From contig NZ_CP022604.1 of assembly GCF_002278035.1 (NCBI RefSeq), forward strand, positions 1,364,001-1,428,000: a DNA stretch of 64,000 nt. The letters run 5' to 3'. Position 1 is the stretch's first letter, and every line of letters begins with the position of its first letter. Source of the DNA: Ochrobactrum quorumnocens (GTDB lineage Bacteria; Pseudomonadota; Alphaproteobacteria; Rhizobiales; Rhizobiaceae). A program made the translations under genes and the position numbers. This document shows positions 1 to 8,221 of this stretch, piece after piece. The notes beneath the pieces are model-generated. The model made no database searches. It worked only from the letters and a program-made list of their open reading frames with translations, and was not told the origin of the DNA.

Positions 1-834
1 GAGTGCTGTGCCACCCACTTCCTTTAAACCGCATCGCGTCAGGACGGTGGCAAGCTCCGCCCGCCGCCAATCAATGCGCGCACGAAAGTCTTTTAACGCC
101 GCATCGCTTTCAAAAGCATGTTCGGCTATCGCCAGTGCCGGTCCAGATACCGCCCATGGACCAAGCCGCTCAGTTATCTTCTCCACGATCTTCGCGCTTG
201 ACAACAAGAAACCAAGCCTTACGCCCGCAAGGCCGAAAAACTTGCCGAAAGACTTCAGCACAATCATCGGTGCTGTAGCAGCATAGGCCGCAACACTGAC
301 TTCGACATGCGGATCAGCAAAAGCCTCATCAACAACGAGAAAACCACCGCGCTCGCCAAGTCTCATTGCCAGCTCAAGCAGATCGGGACGCGCGATAATT
401 CGTCCATCTGGGTTGTTTGGACTGACGATTGTGACAACGCGCGCGTCGTGCGGAATATCTTCGAGCGTCGCACATTCGACCACCTTCCAGCCCGTGGCTT
501 TAAAAGAAGCAGCATGTTCCTGATAGGTCGGGCCTAAAATAGCGACAGTTGAAGGTTCGAGTAACGTCGGAATGAGCTGAATAAGTGCCTGTGTTCCCGG
601 CGCAGCCACAATAGGCGCTTCATCCGCAACACTGTAGTAGCGCTGTCCCGACACGAGAACCCGCTGCAGAAGCCCCTCATCCGGCAATCGGTTCCACAGG
701 GCTGGCGTGAAATCCGGGAGAGGAAAGTGTTCAGGATTGATGCCTGTCGAAAGGTCAAGCCACTCTTCGGCTTTGCCACCAAAGCGCGCAATAGCACGAT
801 CCAGCGCACCGCCATGTTCAATATGCGTGTTCAC
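1..834 (-). CDS. cobC: Threonine-phosphate decarboxylase CobC (3' end cut by window)
   Basis: This is a PLP-dependent class I/II aminotransferase-fold enzyme that makes (R)-1-amino-2-propanol phosphate for the lower-loop linker of cobalamin. The frame is open for 278 codons from a GTG start at 834 down to base 1, so the C-terminus lies outside the window. The protein begins VNTHIEHGGALDRAIARFGG. The PLP-lysine motif SFGKFFGLAGVRLG lies at about residues 195-208, with Lys198 as the expected Schiff-base residue. NPNNPDGR, typical of HisC/CobC proteins, is also present. The GTG start overlaps the cobB stop as GTGA, so the two genes are translationally coupled. The order cobA-cobB-cobC fits a late cobalamin unit. 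The GTG start and missing stop make the gene easy to overlook. Family assignment rests on motifs and context. A histidinol-phosphate aminotransferase is less likely because of the neighbours. Confidence 0.88.
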   Translation of the reverse strand, partial: MNTHIEHGGALDRAIARFGGKAEEWLDLSTGINPEHFPLPDFTPALWNRLPDEGLLQRVLVSGQRYYSVADEAPIVAAPGTQALIQLIPTLLEPSTVAILGPTYQEHAASFKATGWKVVECATLEDIPHDARVVTIVSPNNPDGRIIARPDLLELAMRLGERGGFLVVDEAFADPHVEVSVAAYAATAPMIVLKSFGKFFGLAGVRLGFLLSSAKIVEKITERLGPWAVSGPALAIAEHAFESDAALKDFRARIDWRRAELATVLTRCGLKEVGGTAL

Positions 835-2138
835 GCATCATCTCCGCTGAAATCAATTACATGCATGAATGAGCCCGAAACGGAACCAACACGTAAGCCC
901 ACCTCTCCGTGATCTTCGCCCGCTGCATCGCGCACTTTGAAAAGTCGCTCTGAATCACCTTCACGGACAATCGACGCATAGTGAAATTCATGTGCCTTGA
1001 GCTGCATTTGCCAAGGCGAACCGGCAAGCGGCGTGAGCGATCTATAGCCAAGATGAAGTTTTCTTTGGGCGAAACTTGTATCCAGCGGCAAAAGCCCGAG
1101 CATCGAATGGTTCATGCCTTGAGCGTCTTCCAGCGCTTCACCGAGCACCATATAGCCACCGCATTCGCCATAGATTGCAACGCCCTTCGTTGCCGCAGCC
1201 TTCATGCCCAGCTGGAAGTTTTTCGCAGAAGCCAGTTTGCCCGCAAAAAGTTCGGGATAGCCGCCGGGTAGATAAATCGCATCGGCATTTTGATCCGGTG
1301 CTTCATCGGCCAGCGGCGAAAAAAACGAAATCTCAGCCCCACGCCTGCGCCAGCCTTCAAAGAGATGCGCATAGGCGAAAGCAAATGCATCATCACGCGC
1401 TACTGCAATTCGGCTGCCCAATGGCTTGAGACGTGGCACATTGGCCATCGCCGCATGACGTTTCGGCGCTGACCAGATATGCGTCAGAGCCGCAAAATCG
1501 ATGCGCGTCTCCAAAACATCAGCAGCGTGATCGAGAAAACGCTCCAGGTCGGCATGTTCGCCTGCCTGCACCAACCCAAGATGGCGTTCGGGCAAAACGA
1601 GTGCCTCATCGCGTGGAATCGCACCCAGAACGGTAATGCCAAGCGGCTTCAATGCTTCGCGCAGCATCATTTCATGACGCGCACTGCCCACACGGTTCAG
1701 CACGATACCAGCTATCAACACGTCCTTGCGAAATTGGCTAAATCCGGAAACAAGCGCCGCGATGGAATGCGATTGTTTTGCACAATCCACGACCAGCACC
1801 ACCGGCAGATCAAGCATTTTTGCAAGATCAGCAGACGAGCCTTTGCCATCCATAGCCCCATCAAACAGCCCCATCATGCCTTCAGCAACAAGCAGCTTGC
1901 CACCTTCGGTCATACGCGAAGAAAGCGCGCTGATAAGTTCAGGCCGCATCGTCCATGGATCAAGGTTAAAGCATTCTGCCCCGCTCGCAGCCTTATGATA
2001 GGCAGGATCGATATAATCCGGTCCTGCCTTGACGGGAGCAAGAGACACGCCGCGTCGCTTGAGCGCCCGTAGCAAACCAAGCGTGATGGTTGTTTTACCC
2101 GATCCCGATGCCGGGGCTGCAATCATGAAGCCATTCAT
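831..2138 (-). CDS. cobB: Hydrogenobyrinic acid a,c-diamide synthase CobB
   Basis: This enzyme amidates the a and c side chains of hydrogenobyrinic acid, using glutamine and ATP, before cobalt insertion. The 435-residue protein has an N-terminal dethiobiotin-synthetase-like ATPase domain with the P-loop APASGSGKTT at residues 8-17. A C-terminal class I glutamine amidotransferase domain carries the nucleophile motif GECGGYM, with Cys326. The length fits the CobB/CbiA family. The start codon overlaps the cobA stop as ATGA and the stop overlaps the cobC start, so cobA-cobB-cobC is a tight unit. I call CobB rather than the anaerobic CbiA because cobN and cobW in the same window indicate late cobalt insertion. 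That choice is contextual, since the two share a fold and motifs. Confidence 0.93.
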   Translation of the reverse strand: MNGFMIAAPASGSGKTTITLGLLRALKRRGVSLAPVKAGPDYIDPAYHKAASGAECFNLDPWTMRPELISALSSRMTEGGKLLVAEGMMGLFDGAMDGKGSSADLAKMLDLPVVLVVDCAKQSHSIAALVSGFSQFRKDVLIAGIVLNRVGSARHEMMLREALKPLGITVLGAIPRDEALVLPERHLGLVQAGEHADLERFLDHAADVLETRIDFAALTHIWSAPKRHAAMANVPRLKPLGSRIAVARDDAFAFAYAHLFEGWRRRGAEISFFSPLADEAPDQNADAIYLPGGYPELFAGKLASAKNFQLGMKAAATKGVAIYGECGGYMVLGEALEDAQGMNHSMLGLLPLDTSFAQRKLHLGYRSLTPLAGSPWQMQLKAHEFHYASIVREGDSERLFKVRDAAGEDHGEVGLRVGSVSGSFMHVIDFSGDDA

Positions 2139-3028
2139 GCGCTTTGCACTCCACGCTTTTCGTGATTCAGATGAAGCGGATCACTTATGAGTTGACGCCC
2201 GCCCTCAGCACCGAGCCAATCGAGGCCAGAGCGCAATCGCACAACTTCACCCACAACGACGATTGCAGGTGGATTAAGGCCAGCCGCTTCCACATCTGCA
2301 ACGGCGCCTGCCAGTGTTGTCTCCAGAACCACCTGTTCCGGCAAGCTGGCATTACAAACAAAGGCTACCGGTTCATCAGGGGAGCGCCCGGCAGCCATCA
2401 GCCGCGATGTGATGAGATCGATATGCTTCATCGCCATATACATAACAATAACCGGAGAGGACTGCGCAATGCCCTCCCAATTAATGCGGTCAGGCAGCAA
2501 TCCGGTGGCGTCATGCCCTGTCAGAAAGGTGACGGACTGGTTGATATCACGATGCGTGGCGGCAATGCCTGCATAGGCTAGACCACCTATACCCGCAGTG
2601 ATGCCGGGGACGATGCGGAAGGGCACGCAATGCTCAACAAGTGTCAGCGCCTCTTCTGCCCCACGCCCAAAAACAAAAGGATCGCCACCCTTCAGGCGCA
2701 AGACCTTCTTGCCTTCCTTAGCAAGTTCAACCAATCGCAGCGAAATATCACGCTGCTTCGGCGAAGGCTTTCCTCCACGTTTTCCTGCATATTCGATCAG
2801 TGCATCATCTCGCTTCAGCGAAAGACAGGCATCATCGACCAGTGCATCATAAACGATCACATCGGCTTGTTGCAGTGCATTGACAGCATGAAGTGTCAGC
2901 AATCCGGGATCGCCGGGACCAGCTCCGACAAGCCAGACATGCCCTGCCTGCATCGAAGGCAAGTTCACTTTGCTCCTCGAAACAATGCAAGCAGTCGTTT
3001 GTTCACGCTTGTTCATCTTATCAACCAT
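2135..3028 (-). CDS. cobA: Uroporphyrinogen-III C-methyltransferase CobA (SUMT)
   Basis: CobA transfers two methyl groups from S-adenosylmethionine to uroporphyrinogen III, giving precorrin-2, the committed step toward corrins and siroheme. The 297-residue protein has the methyltransferase signature LVGAGPGDPGLLTLHA (about residues 33-48), GKRGGKPSPKQRDIS, LKGGDPFVFGRG and PGITAGIGG. These closely follow the single-domain SUMT of Pseudomonas denitrificans. There is no CysG-type dehydrogenase/ferrochelatase extension. The first 25 residues are poorly conserved and no good ribosome binding site precedes the ATG at 3028, so the start could be one of the downstream ATG codons (residue 5 or 26). 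A mosaic repeat begins about nine bases upstream of the annotated start, leaving little room for a conventional promoter. Confidence 0.94.
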   Translation of the reverse strand: MVDKMNKREQTTACIVSRSKVNLPSMQAGHVWLVGAGPGDPGLLTLHAVNALQQADVIVYDALVDDACLSLKRDDALIEYAGKRGGKPSPKQRDISLRLVELAKEGKKVLRLKGGDPFVFGRGAEEALTLVEHCVPFRIVPGITAGIGGLAYAGIAATHRDINQSVTFLTGHDATGLLPDRINWEGIAQSSPVIVMYMAMKHIDLITSRLMAAGRSPDEPVAFVCNASLPEQVVLETTLAGAVADVEAAGLNPPAIVVVGEVVRLRSGLDWLGAEGGRQLISDPLHLNHEKRGVQSA

Positions 3029-3036
3029 AATTCTAT

Positions 3037-3146
3037 CTAAAGCATGTCGCAGTTAAATGGATTCATTTAACGTTCGCGAACATGCGACAATTAAAAGAAT
3101 CTAGAGCGAGCACCATGGGTGCGATCAAACGCGACACTCTCTAGTT
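3037..3146. repeat. Dispersed intergenic repeat, module B (copy 1)
   Basis: This stretch of about 110 bp recurs in inverted orientation at 8222-8331 with only a few differences. Shared blocks include AAGCATGTCGCAGTTAAATG, GAACATGCGACAATTAAA, GAATCTAGAGCGAGC and CCATGGGTGCGAT. TGTCGCA and TGCGACA give the element an internal dyad. It fills most of the gap next to the cobA start. It resembles the short palindromic intergenic elements (Bru-RS, RIME) known in Brucella and rhizobia, but membership of a named family is inference. Confidence 0.75.
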
Positions 3147-3209
3147 GTCTAATTACGAAACTTGCATGCCTCAGTTGCTGGCATTGAGCAACTTTCGGAA
3201 TGTTAAGGA

Positions 3210-3307
3210 CCACTAGCATCTTTATGAATCTAGTGGATTTTTCGAATTTGACGTTTGATACGGCAATTATTTCGGTCGGAATACAAACGTCAAATTCAAT
3301 CCACTAG
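3210..3307. promoter_or_regulatory. Large inverted repeat with two alternative hairpins upstream of cbiD
   Basis: CTAGTGGATT (3230-3239) pairs perfectly with AATCCACTAG (3298-3307). GAATTTGACGTTTG (3244-3257) pairs perfectly with CAAACGTCAAATTC (3284-3297). Together they make a 24-bp stem with one 4-base bulge and a 26-base loop. CTAGTGG at 3230 can instead pair with CCACTAG at 3210-3216, so two mutually exclusive hairpins are possible. The structure ends 34 bases before the cbiD start. It may be a leader control element or a palindromic repeat. There is no run of U to mark a terminator. Confidence 0.6.
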
Positions 3308-3340
3308 CGGCACAGCTATCAGATACATTATAAGGCGTCC

Positions 3341-4447
3341 ATGAACGATGAAACCGCCCCAACGAATAAAGCACCAGAAAAAGCCGAGTTGCGTCGCGGC
3401 TGGACGACAGGTGCTTGCGCCACTGCAGCCACAAAGGCAGCTCTGACAGCGCTCATCACTGGCGAATTCCCTGACCCGGTTGGCATTATCCTGCCCAAAG
3501 GCGACGTGCCCTATTTTCAGCTTGCCTATGAAGGTCTTGGTGATGGCTATGCCATGGCAGGCATCGTCAAGGACGCGGGAGACGACCCCGATGTCACCCA
3601 TGGCGCCACAATCATCTCCACCGTTTTCCCTGCCCCACCCGGCACCGGTATTTTGTTCCGGGCTGGCGAAGGTGTTGGCACGGTTACGCGGCCGGGCCTG
3701 CAAATTCAGCCGGGCGAAGCGGCTATCAATCCCGTTCCGCGCCGCATGATGACAGAAATCTGTGAGCAGATTTGTGCGGAATATGGCCTGCCAGCCGATC
3801 TTGTCATTACGATTTCTGTTCCGGGGGGCGAAGAGATTGCCCAAAAGACGTGGAACCCTCGCCTCGGCATTGTTGGCGGCATTTCCATTCTCGGCACAAC
3901 AGGTGTTGTGCATCCATTTTCCTGCTCGGCATGGATTCATTCGATCCATCGCGGCATTGATGTTGCGCGTGCGGCAGGACAGAAACACGTTCTTGGCGCG
4001 ACGGGCTCAACTTCGGAAGATGCAGCGCAGGCTATTTACGATCTGCCCGATTTTGCCATTCTCGATATGGGCGACTTTGCAGGCGGCGTGCTCAAATATC
4101 TGCGCGAACACCCTATCGATAAACTTACCATTGCCGGTGGCTTTGCCAAGCTTACAAAGCTTGCGCAGGGTGCGCTCGATCTTCATTCATCGCGCTCGCA
4201 GGTCGACAAAAGCTTCCTGTGGACTATCGCCGAAAAGGCCGGTGCTGCGGAGGACATGAAGGATCGGATTCTCTTTGCCAACACTGCAATGGAAGTGCTT
4301 GAATTGACTCAAGCAATCGACATCGACATGGCGACACCCATCGCACAAAAAGCCAAAGAAACAGCACTCGAAACCTTACGCGGTGCACCCGTTGAAGTCG
4401 AAATCATCGTGACGGACCGCAAGGGGACGATCCTTGCCCGCCTCTAA
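3341..4447 (+). CDS. cbiD: Cobalt-precorrin-5B C1-methyltransferase-type protein CbiD
   Basis: CbiD methylates C1 of the corrin ring with S-adenosylmethionine. The 368-residue protein has the family-defining N-terminal motif RRGWTTGACATAATKAAL (about residues 18-35). It also has SVPGGEEIAQKTWNPRLGIVGG and the segment around AGGFAKLTKLAQGALDLHSSRS. Family length is about 360-380, so it is full length. The ATG at 3341 is the only start close to the conserved N-terminus. It is followed by cobK with a 14-base overlap, so the two are coupled. CbiD was defined in the anaerobic, early-cobalt pathway, where it replaces CobF. Here it sits beside late-cobalt genes (cobN, cobW). In several alphaproteobacteria CbiD appears to fill the CobF position, and I infer the same here. 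No cobF is visible in the window. Confidence 0.93.
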   Translation: MNDETAPTNKAPEKAELRRGWTTGACATAATKAALTALITGEFPDPVGIILPKGDVPYFQLAYEGLGDGYAMAGIVKDAGDDPDVTHGATIISTVFPAPPGTGILFRAGEGVGTVTRPGLQIQPGEAAINPVPRRMMTEICEQICAEYGLPADLVITISVPGGEEIAQKTWNPRLGIVGGISILGTTGVVHPFSCSAWIHSIHRGIDVARAAGQKHVLGATGSTSEDAAQAIYDLPDFAILDMGDFAGGVLKYLREHPIDKLTIAGGFAKLTKLAQGALDLHSSRSQVDKSFLWTIAEKAGAAEDMKDRILFANTAMEVLELTQAIDIDMATPIAQKAKETALETLRGAPVEVEIIVTDRKGTILARL

Positions 4448-5174
4448 GATACTCATTCTTGGCGGGACGGCAGAGGCTTCAAAGCTTGCTTCCGTATTAC
4501 AGGCCCTCCCCGTCGATGCCATCACTTCATTAGCGGGTCGCACGGCGAACCCCGCTGCAATCAACTGCGCGGTTCGGATTGGCGGCTTCGGCGGCGCAGA
4601 AGGTCTTGCAGCCTATCTTGCAACAGAGCACATCGACCTCATTATCGATGCAACGCATCCTTATGCGACGCGTATTTCGCTAAATGCAGTCATAGCCTCC
4701 AAGGCAGCAGATGTTCCGCTAATAAGGCTGGAACGCCCTGCCTGGCAAATACAGAGCGGCGATAACTGGATTAGTATTTCAAGTGAAGCGCAGGCAGCAA
4801 CGCTGATCCCGGCAGGCGAGCGGGTATTCCTTGCATTGGGTCGACAACATATCGAGCCATTTGCTGACCGGCATGATGTTCACTTCGTCATTCGGATGAT
4901 CGATCCACCACAATTAAAGCTGCCAGAAAATTGCGAAATTATTCTGGCAAAACCCGGAAACTATGAATCAGAGAAGCAGTTCCTCGCTGCACGCAAAATT
5001 GGTCTGATTGTCAGCCGCAATTCCGGCGGCAACATATCCTACGCCAAAATCACAGCAGCGCGCGATCTCGCAGTGCCTGTCATGATGATTGCCCGCCCGC
5101 CAGTCGCAGCCAAAATCGTTATTGCGACGATTGAAGAGGCCGTAGCTTTTACCCGCTCAGCCCTCAAGCTTTGA
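4434..5174 (+). CDS. cobK: Precorrin-6A reductase CobK
   Basis: CobK reduces the corrin macrocycle at C18-C19 of precorrin-6A with NADPH. The 246-residue protein opens with the nucleotide-binding segment ILILGGTAEASKLA and contains IDATHPYA and LERPAW, which are typical of the CobK/CbiJ family. The start is a TTG at 4434, supported by AAGGGGA seven bases upstream and by the need to begin just before the conserved first strand. No ATG is available there. The start lies inside the end of cbiD. The gene overlaps the convergent cobM by 18 bases at its 3' end. CobK and CbiJ differ only in whether the substrate carries cobalt, and CobK is chosen from the late-cobalt context. Confidence 0.9.
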   Translation: MPASKILILGGTAEASKLASVLQALPVDAITSLAGRTANPAAINCAVRIGGFGGAEGLAAYLATEHIDLIIDATHPYATRISLNAVIASKAADVPLIRLERPAWQIQSGDNWISISSEAQAATLIPAGERVFLALGRQHIEPFADRHDVHFVIRMIDPPQLKLPENCEIILAKPGNYESEKQFLAARKIGLIVSRNSGGNISYAKITAARDLAVPVMMIARPPVAAKIVIATIEEAVAFTRSALKL

Positions 5175-5921
5175 TCGCGCAATATGGCTATGCGCATCAT
5201 TATAAAGCGCTGAATCGCGAAAATTCTTTGGATCAAGTCCGCGCCCAACGAACACCATCGCCGTTCTTTTGACGCCAGAAAGCCCCACTTTCGCCACAAT
5301 GTCCGACAGTTTTCCGCGCAAAATCTGCTCATCTGGCCACCCAATACGGTATGCAACGACCACTGGACAGTCAGAACCGTAAAGCGGCGTCAGCTCCGTT
5401 TCGATCTTCGCAAGGTTACGGATCGACAGGTGAATGACCAAAGTCGCGCCAGATTTGCCAAGTGTGGCGAGATCCTCGCCTTCCGGCATGGCGGAAGATT
5501 TTACCGACGTGCGTGTCAGAATAATAGTTTGATTGATTTCTGGAATGGTCAATTCCTGCTTCATCGCGGCCGCAGCCGCGACAAATGCAGGTACACCCGG
5601 CGTGACATCATAGGGAATCCCAAGCGCATCAAGCCTGCGCATCTGTTCGGCCATCGCGCCGTAAATTGACGGATCACCGGAATGGACCCGCGCAACGTCA
5701 TGACCTTTTGCATACGCCGCTTCTATTTCGGCGATGATTTCATTAAGCGTAAGTGCTGAGCTATCAACCAGACGGGCATCTTTGGGAGCTGAGGCGACCA
5801 CTTCTTTTGGCACCAGAGACCCTGCATAAATGCAGACCGGGCAGCTTTCGATTAATCGCAAACCGCGAACGGTAATAAGATCGGCAGCACCCGGGCCGGC
5901 TCCAATGAAGTGAACTGTCAC
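5157..5921 (-). CDS. cobM: Precorrin-4 C11-methyltransferase CobM
   Basis: CobM methylates C11 of precorrin-4 with S-adenosylmethionine. The 254-residue protein shows the tetrapyrrole methylase pattern FIGAGPGAADLITVRG at residues 5-20, the CobM/CbiF-typical LVPKEVV, and VHSGDPSIYGAM. The start is GTG at 5921, placed immediately before the first strand VHFIG. The length matches the family (about 250). The gene is convergent with cobK, sharing 18 bases at the 3' ends, so it is transcribed separately from cbiD-cobK. In the minus direction it follows the tetR gene. That places a foreign-looking regulator/efflux pair between cobM and cobE. Confidence 0.94.
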   Translation of the reverse strand: MTVHFIGAGPGAADLITVRGLRLIESCPVCIYAGSLVPKEVVASAPKDARLVDSSALTLNEIIAEIEAAYAKGHDVARVHSGDPSIYGAMAEQMRRLDALGIPYDVTPGVPAFVAAAAAMKQELTIPEINQTIILTRTSVKSSAMPEGEDLATLGKSGATLVIHLSIRNLAKIETELTPLYGSDCPVVVAYRIGWPDEQILRGKLSDIVAKVGLSGVKRTAMVFVGRGLDPKNFRDSALYNDAHSHIARSKLEG

Positions 5922-5982
5922 ACTTTATTCCTCTATTCAGGCATTTCGAATGCCTGTCAGGTGGCAGACAAGTCAATTGCTT

Positions 5983-6552
5983 TCAGGTGTTTTTTGGCAA
6001 AAGCCCTTCAATATCATTGAAGATCGACTGCCACTCTTCCTGCGTCAGCTCGAAGAAGTTAAAACTCCTGAGCAAAAACGCACCTTCATTGGCAATGAAG
6101 GCAAGACGGGCTTTGCGCCCTTCCGGTGTCGTCACATCAAGACCGTCCCATTGCTTACGATACCAGGCACGGGTTTCATTGAGATACTCAGTATTTGGAA
6201 TAAGGCTGGCCATCATCGCCGCAAAGCGGGAATCGTCTTCAGCATTGCTCTGGCGGGTTATGCCGATATGCGCCGCTATGTGGGAAATCGCGTCGTTCTT
6301 ATTCTGCTTGCGGGCTGTTACCTGATCATCAAACCGATCGCCCCACCGTTCGATCATCGCTTTCAGAAGCCCATCCTTATTGCCGAAGCAATACTGCACA
6401 CCGCCCTTGGTGACACCAGATGCCTGCGCGACGGCATCCATAGTCAGCGCGACGATACCGCCTTCTGTCACAATCTTTTCGGCCATATCCAGCACATGGT
6501 CGCGATCAATCGAACGCGGACGGCCAGTTTTTTGCAATTTCTTACTTTCCAT
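5983..6552 (-). CDS. TetR/AcrR-family transcriptional regulator
   Basis: This 189-residue TetR-type repressor has an N-terminal helix-turn-helix. RSIDRDHVLDMAEKIVTEGG is followed by ALTMDAVAQASGVTKGGVQY and CFGNKDGLLKAMIERW, ending at about residue 70. The rest is a variable ligand-binding domain with WYRKQWDGLD and a final LTQEEWQSIFNDIEGLL. It is divergent from an MFS exporter gene, with a perfect palindrome in the shared region. By analogy with SmvR/QacR-type systems it probably represses the exporter and itself and is released by an exporter substrate. The ATG at 6552 directly precedes the conserved basic N-terminus (ESKKLQKTGRPR). The ligand cannot be told from sequence. A link to cobalamin metabolism is not implied by the family. 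Confidence 0.9.
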   Translation of the reverse strand: MESKKLQKTGRPRSIDRDHVLDMAEKIVTEGGIVALTMDAVAQASGVTKGGVQYCFGNKDGLLKAMIERWGDRFDDQVTARKQNKNDAISHIAAHIGITRQSNAEDDSRFAAMMASLIPNTEYLNETRAWYRKQWDGLDVTTPEGRKARLAFIANEGAFLLRSFNFFELTQEEWQSIFNDIEGLLPKNT

Positions 6553-6570
6553 ACGAGCGGATTTATATTA

Positions 6571-6587
6571 TGTCAGCCACCCTGACA
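6571..6587. promoter_or_regulatory. Probable TetR operator between tetR and MFS genes
   Basis: TGTCAGCCACCCTGACA is a perfect 6-bp dyad (TGTCAG / CTGACA) around five bases, the usual size for TetR-family operators. It lies in the divergent intergenic region. On the minus strand TTGTCA (6583-6588) followed after 15-16 bases by a TATAAA-like box gives a plausible tetR promoter overlapping the palindrome. Its position would place it inside the coding sequence if the MFS gene began at 6570, which supports the later start at 6624. Confidence 0.65.
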
Positions 6588-6623
6588 AGTTTGAATACGC
6601 TCGTATTGAAAAGGTATAATTCG

Positions 6624-8111
6624 ATGTTGCCGCAAAATCGCTGGCTCGTTCTCGCAATCGTTTCCAGCGCGTTGTTCCTGATCGTTGTCGATATGACGGT
6701 CCTTTACACGGCACTGCCACGCCTCACCCATGATCTGGCGGCCAGCGCTTCGGAAAAGCTCTGGATCATGAATATCTATCCGTTGGTGGTGGCTGGCCTT
6801 TTGCCAGGTCTCGGCACGCTGGGCGATAAGCTCGGCCACAAGCGCATGTTCATGAATGGTCTGGCCGTGTTTGGCCTTGCGTCGCTTTGCGCAGCCTATT
6901 CGCCCAATCCCGAAGTCCTGATCGCTGCCCGTGCATTCCTTTCCTGCGGTGCTGCAATGATGATGCCAGCCACGCTGTCGATCATTCGTTTGACCTTTAC
7001 TGATGAGAAAGAACGCTCGCTTGCAATCGGTATTTGGGCTGCAATCGCTTCGGGTGGTGCAGCCATCGGCCCTGTCGCGGGCGGTGTTCTGCTCGAATAT
7101 TTCTGGTGGGGCTCAGTATTCCTGATCAACGTGCCCGTTGTTCTGGTGGCTTTCGCTTTGTCCGCCTTCAACCTTGAAAATCGTCCACTCGGCTCAAAGC
7201 GCAAATGGGACCTCGTCGGCTCGATCCAGATCATGATCGGCCTGATCGCGCTCACCTATGCCGTCAAGGAACTCGCCAAGCGCGATGCATCCATGACAAT
7301 TTTCGCAGCAGCCCTCGTCATTGGCCTTATCGCCACGACGGTCTTCGTCCGCAGGCAGCTTACGAGCGCAGAACCGCTGATCGATTTCTCACTGTTCAAG
7401 ACGAAGCTATTCTCAATGGGCGTGTTCGCGGCCCTTGTCGCATCTGGTTCAATGACTGGTATGGAACTCGTTTTCAGCCAGCGCATGCAGTTGATCGAGG
7501 GCATGTCCCCTTTGCAAGCTGGCCTTGTTATCCTGCCTATCCCGCTGGCTGCTTTCGTTGCCGGTCCAATTGCTGGCATGCAATTGCCACGCCTTGGCGC
7601 AGGTAGGGTATTGTGGGCATCGCTTGGAATTACAGCGCTTGGCGTGGTGATCTATATCCTGACCTATAAGCTCTCCACCCCGTTCTATCTTGCGGGACTG
7701 GCCGTTCTCGGTTTTGGCGTCGGTTGTGCCATGACCGGTGCATCGTCCTCTATCATGGGAAATGCCCCTGCAGAGAAGGCTGGTATGGCAGCGTCTGTCG
7801 AAGAAGTATCATTCGAACTCGGCAATGCGCTGGGTGTGACGATTTTCGGCACCATTCTTTCGGCATTCTACACGGCAAGCCTCGTACTGCCGGCAGGCCG
7901 AAATATCCCGATCATCGCTCGTGACAGCCTTGATGAGGCATTGCTGGCGGCTCAATCATTGCCACCTGAAGACGCAAGTTTGTTGACCAAACTTGCGGCG
8001 TCCTCTTTTGAGAATGCTTATGTCGCAGTGATCTTAGCAACGGCTCTTCTGCTAATCTTTGCGACCATTGCAACTTACATCGTGCAACGCCGCAAAGCCG
8101 AAATAGTGTGA
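6624..8111 (+). CDS. MFS drug/toxicant exporter, DHA2 (14-TM) type
   Basis: This inner-membrane proton-driven exporter has 495 residues from the ATG at 6624. The protein begins MLPQNRWLVLAIVSSALFL. It has about 14 hydrophobic segments. VDMTVLYTALPRLTHDL resembles the first-helix motif of DHA2 transporters, and the loop motif LGDKLGHKRMF (GDxxGRKR type) follows helix 2. A motif-C-like stretch IASGGAAIGPVAGGVL is also present. It resembles the SmvA/QacA group. An ATG further upstream at 6570 is open, but it falls in the operator palindrome and lacks a ribosome binding site. AAAAGG about nine bases before 6624 supports the shorter form. It is divergent from a TetR gene that likely controls it. 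The substrate is unknown. The gene is followed at once by mosaic repeats. Confidence 0.9.
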   Translation: MLPQNRWLVLAIVSSALFLIVVDMTVLYTALPRLTHDLAASASEKLWIMNIYPLVVAGLLPGLGTLGDKLGHKRMFMNGLAVFGLASLCAAYSPNPEVLIAARAFLSCGAAMMMPATLSIIRLTFTDEKERSLAIGIWAAIASGGAAIGPVAGGVLLEYFWWGSVFLINVPVVLVAFALSAFNLENRPLGSKRKWDLVGSIQIMIGLIALTYAVKELAKRDASMTIFAAALVIGLIATTVFVRRQLTSAEPLIDFSLFKTKLFSMGVFAALVASGSMTGMELVFSQRMQLIEGMSPLQAGLVILPIPLAAFVAGPIAGMQLPRLGAGRVLWASLGITALGVVIYILTYKLSTPFYLAGLAVLGFGVGCAMTGASSSIMGNAPAEKAGMAASVEEVSFELGNALGVTIFGTILSAFYTASLVLPAGRNIPIIARDSLDEALLAAQSLPPEDASLLTKLAASSFENAYVAVILATALLLIFATIATYIVQRRKAEIV

Positions 8112-8221
8112 TTATTAAATCATTTCCAGCAAAAGTGCGAATCGGTTCTGCGTAGGATAACTCGTAAAAACAAATAGTTAGAGCGGTTCCGACGAACTAG
8201 TCTTGACTGGATCCGCTTTAA
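8112..8221. repeat. Mosaic repeat, module A (copy 1)
   Basis: This is one of about seven copies of a roughly 100-bp intergenic element in the window. Diagnostic blocks are CATTTCCAGCAAAAGTG, CGTAAAAACAAATAGTTAGAG and a terminal GGTTCC dyad. It begins directly after the MFS stop codon and is fused to a module B copy. It resembles rhizobial intergenic mosaic elements (RIME). That assignment is inference. Confidence 0.8.

Noticed and set aside
534..821. 95-codon frame on the minus strand near the left end
   Set aside because: It is an out-of-frame shadow. The correct frame on the same strand reads as CobC from the GTG at 834.
3029..3340. A third cobalamin riboswitch between cobA and cbiD
   Set aside because: No B12 box and no CCCGC-ACTGT segment occur on either strand. 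The region holds a repeat and an inverted repeat instead.
6570..6623. MFS gene start at the ATG at 6570
   Set aside because: It lies inside the TetR operator palindrome and lacks a ribosome binding site. The ATG at 6624 is better supported.
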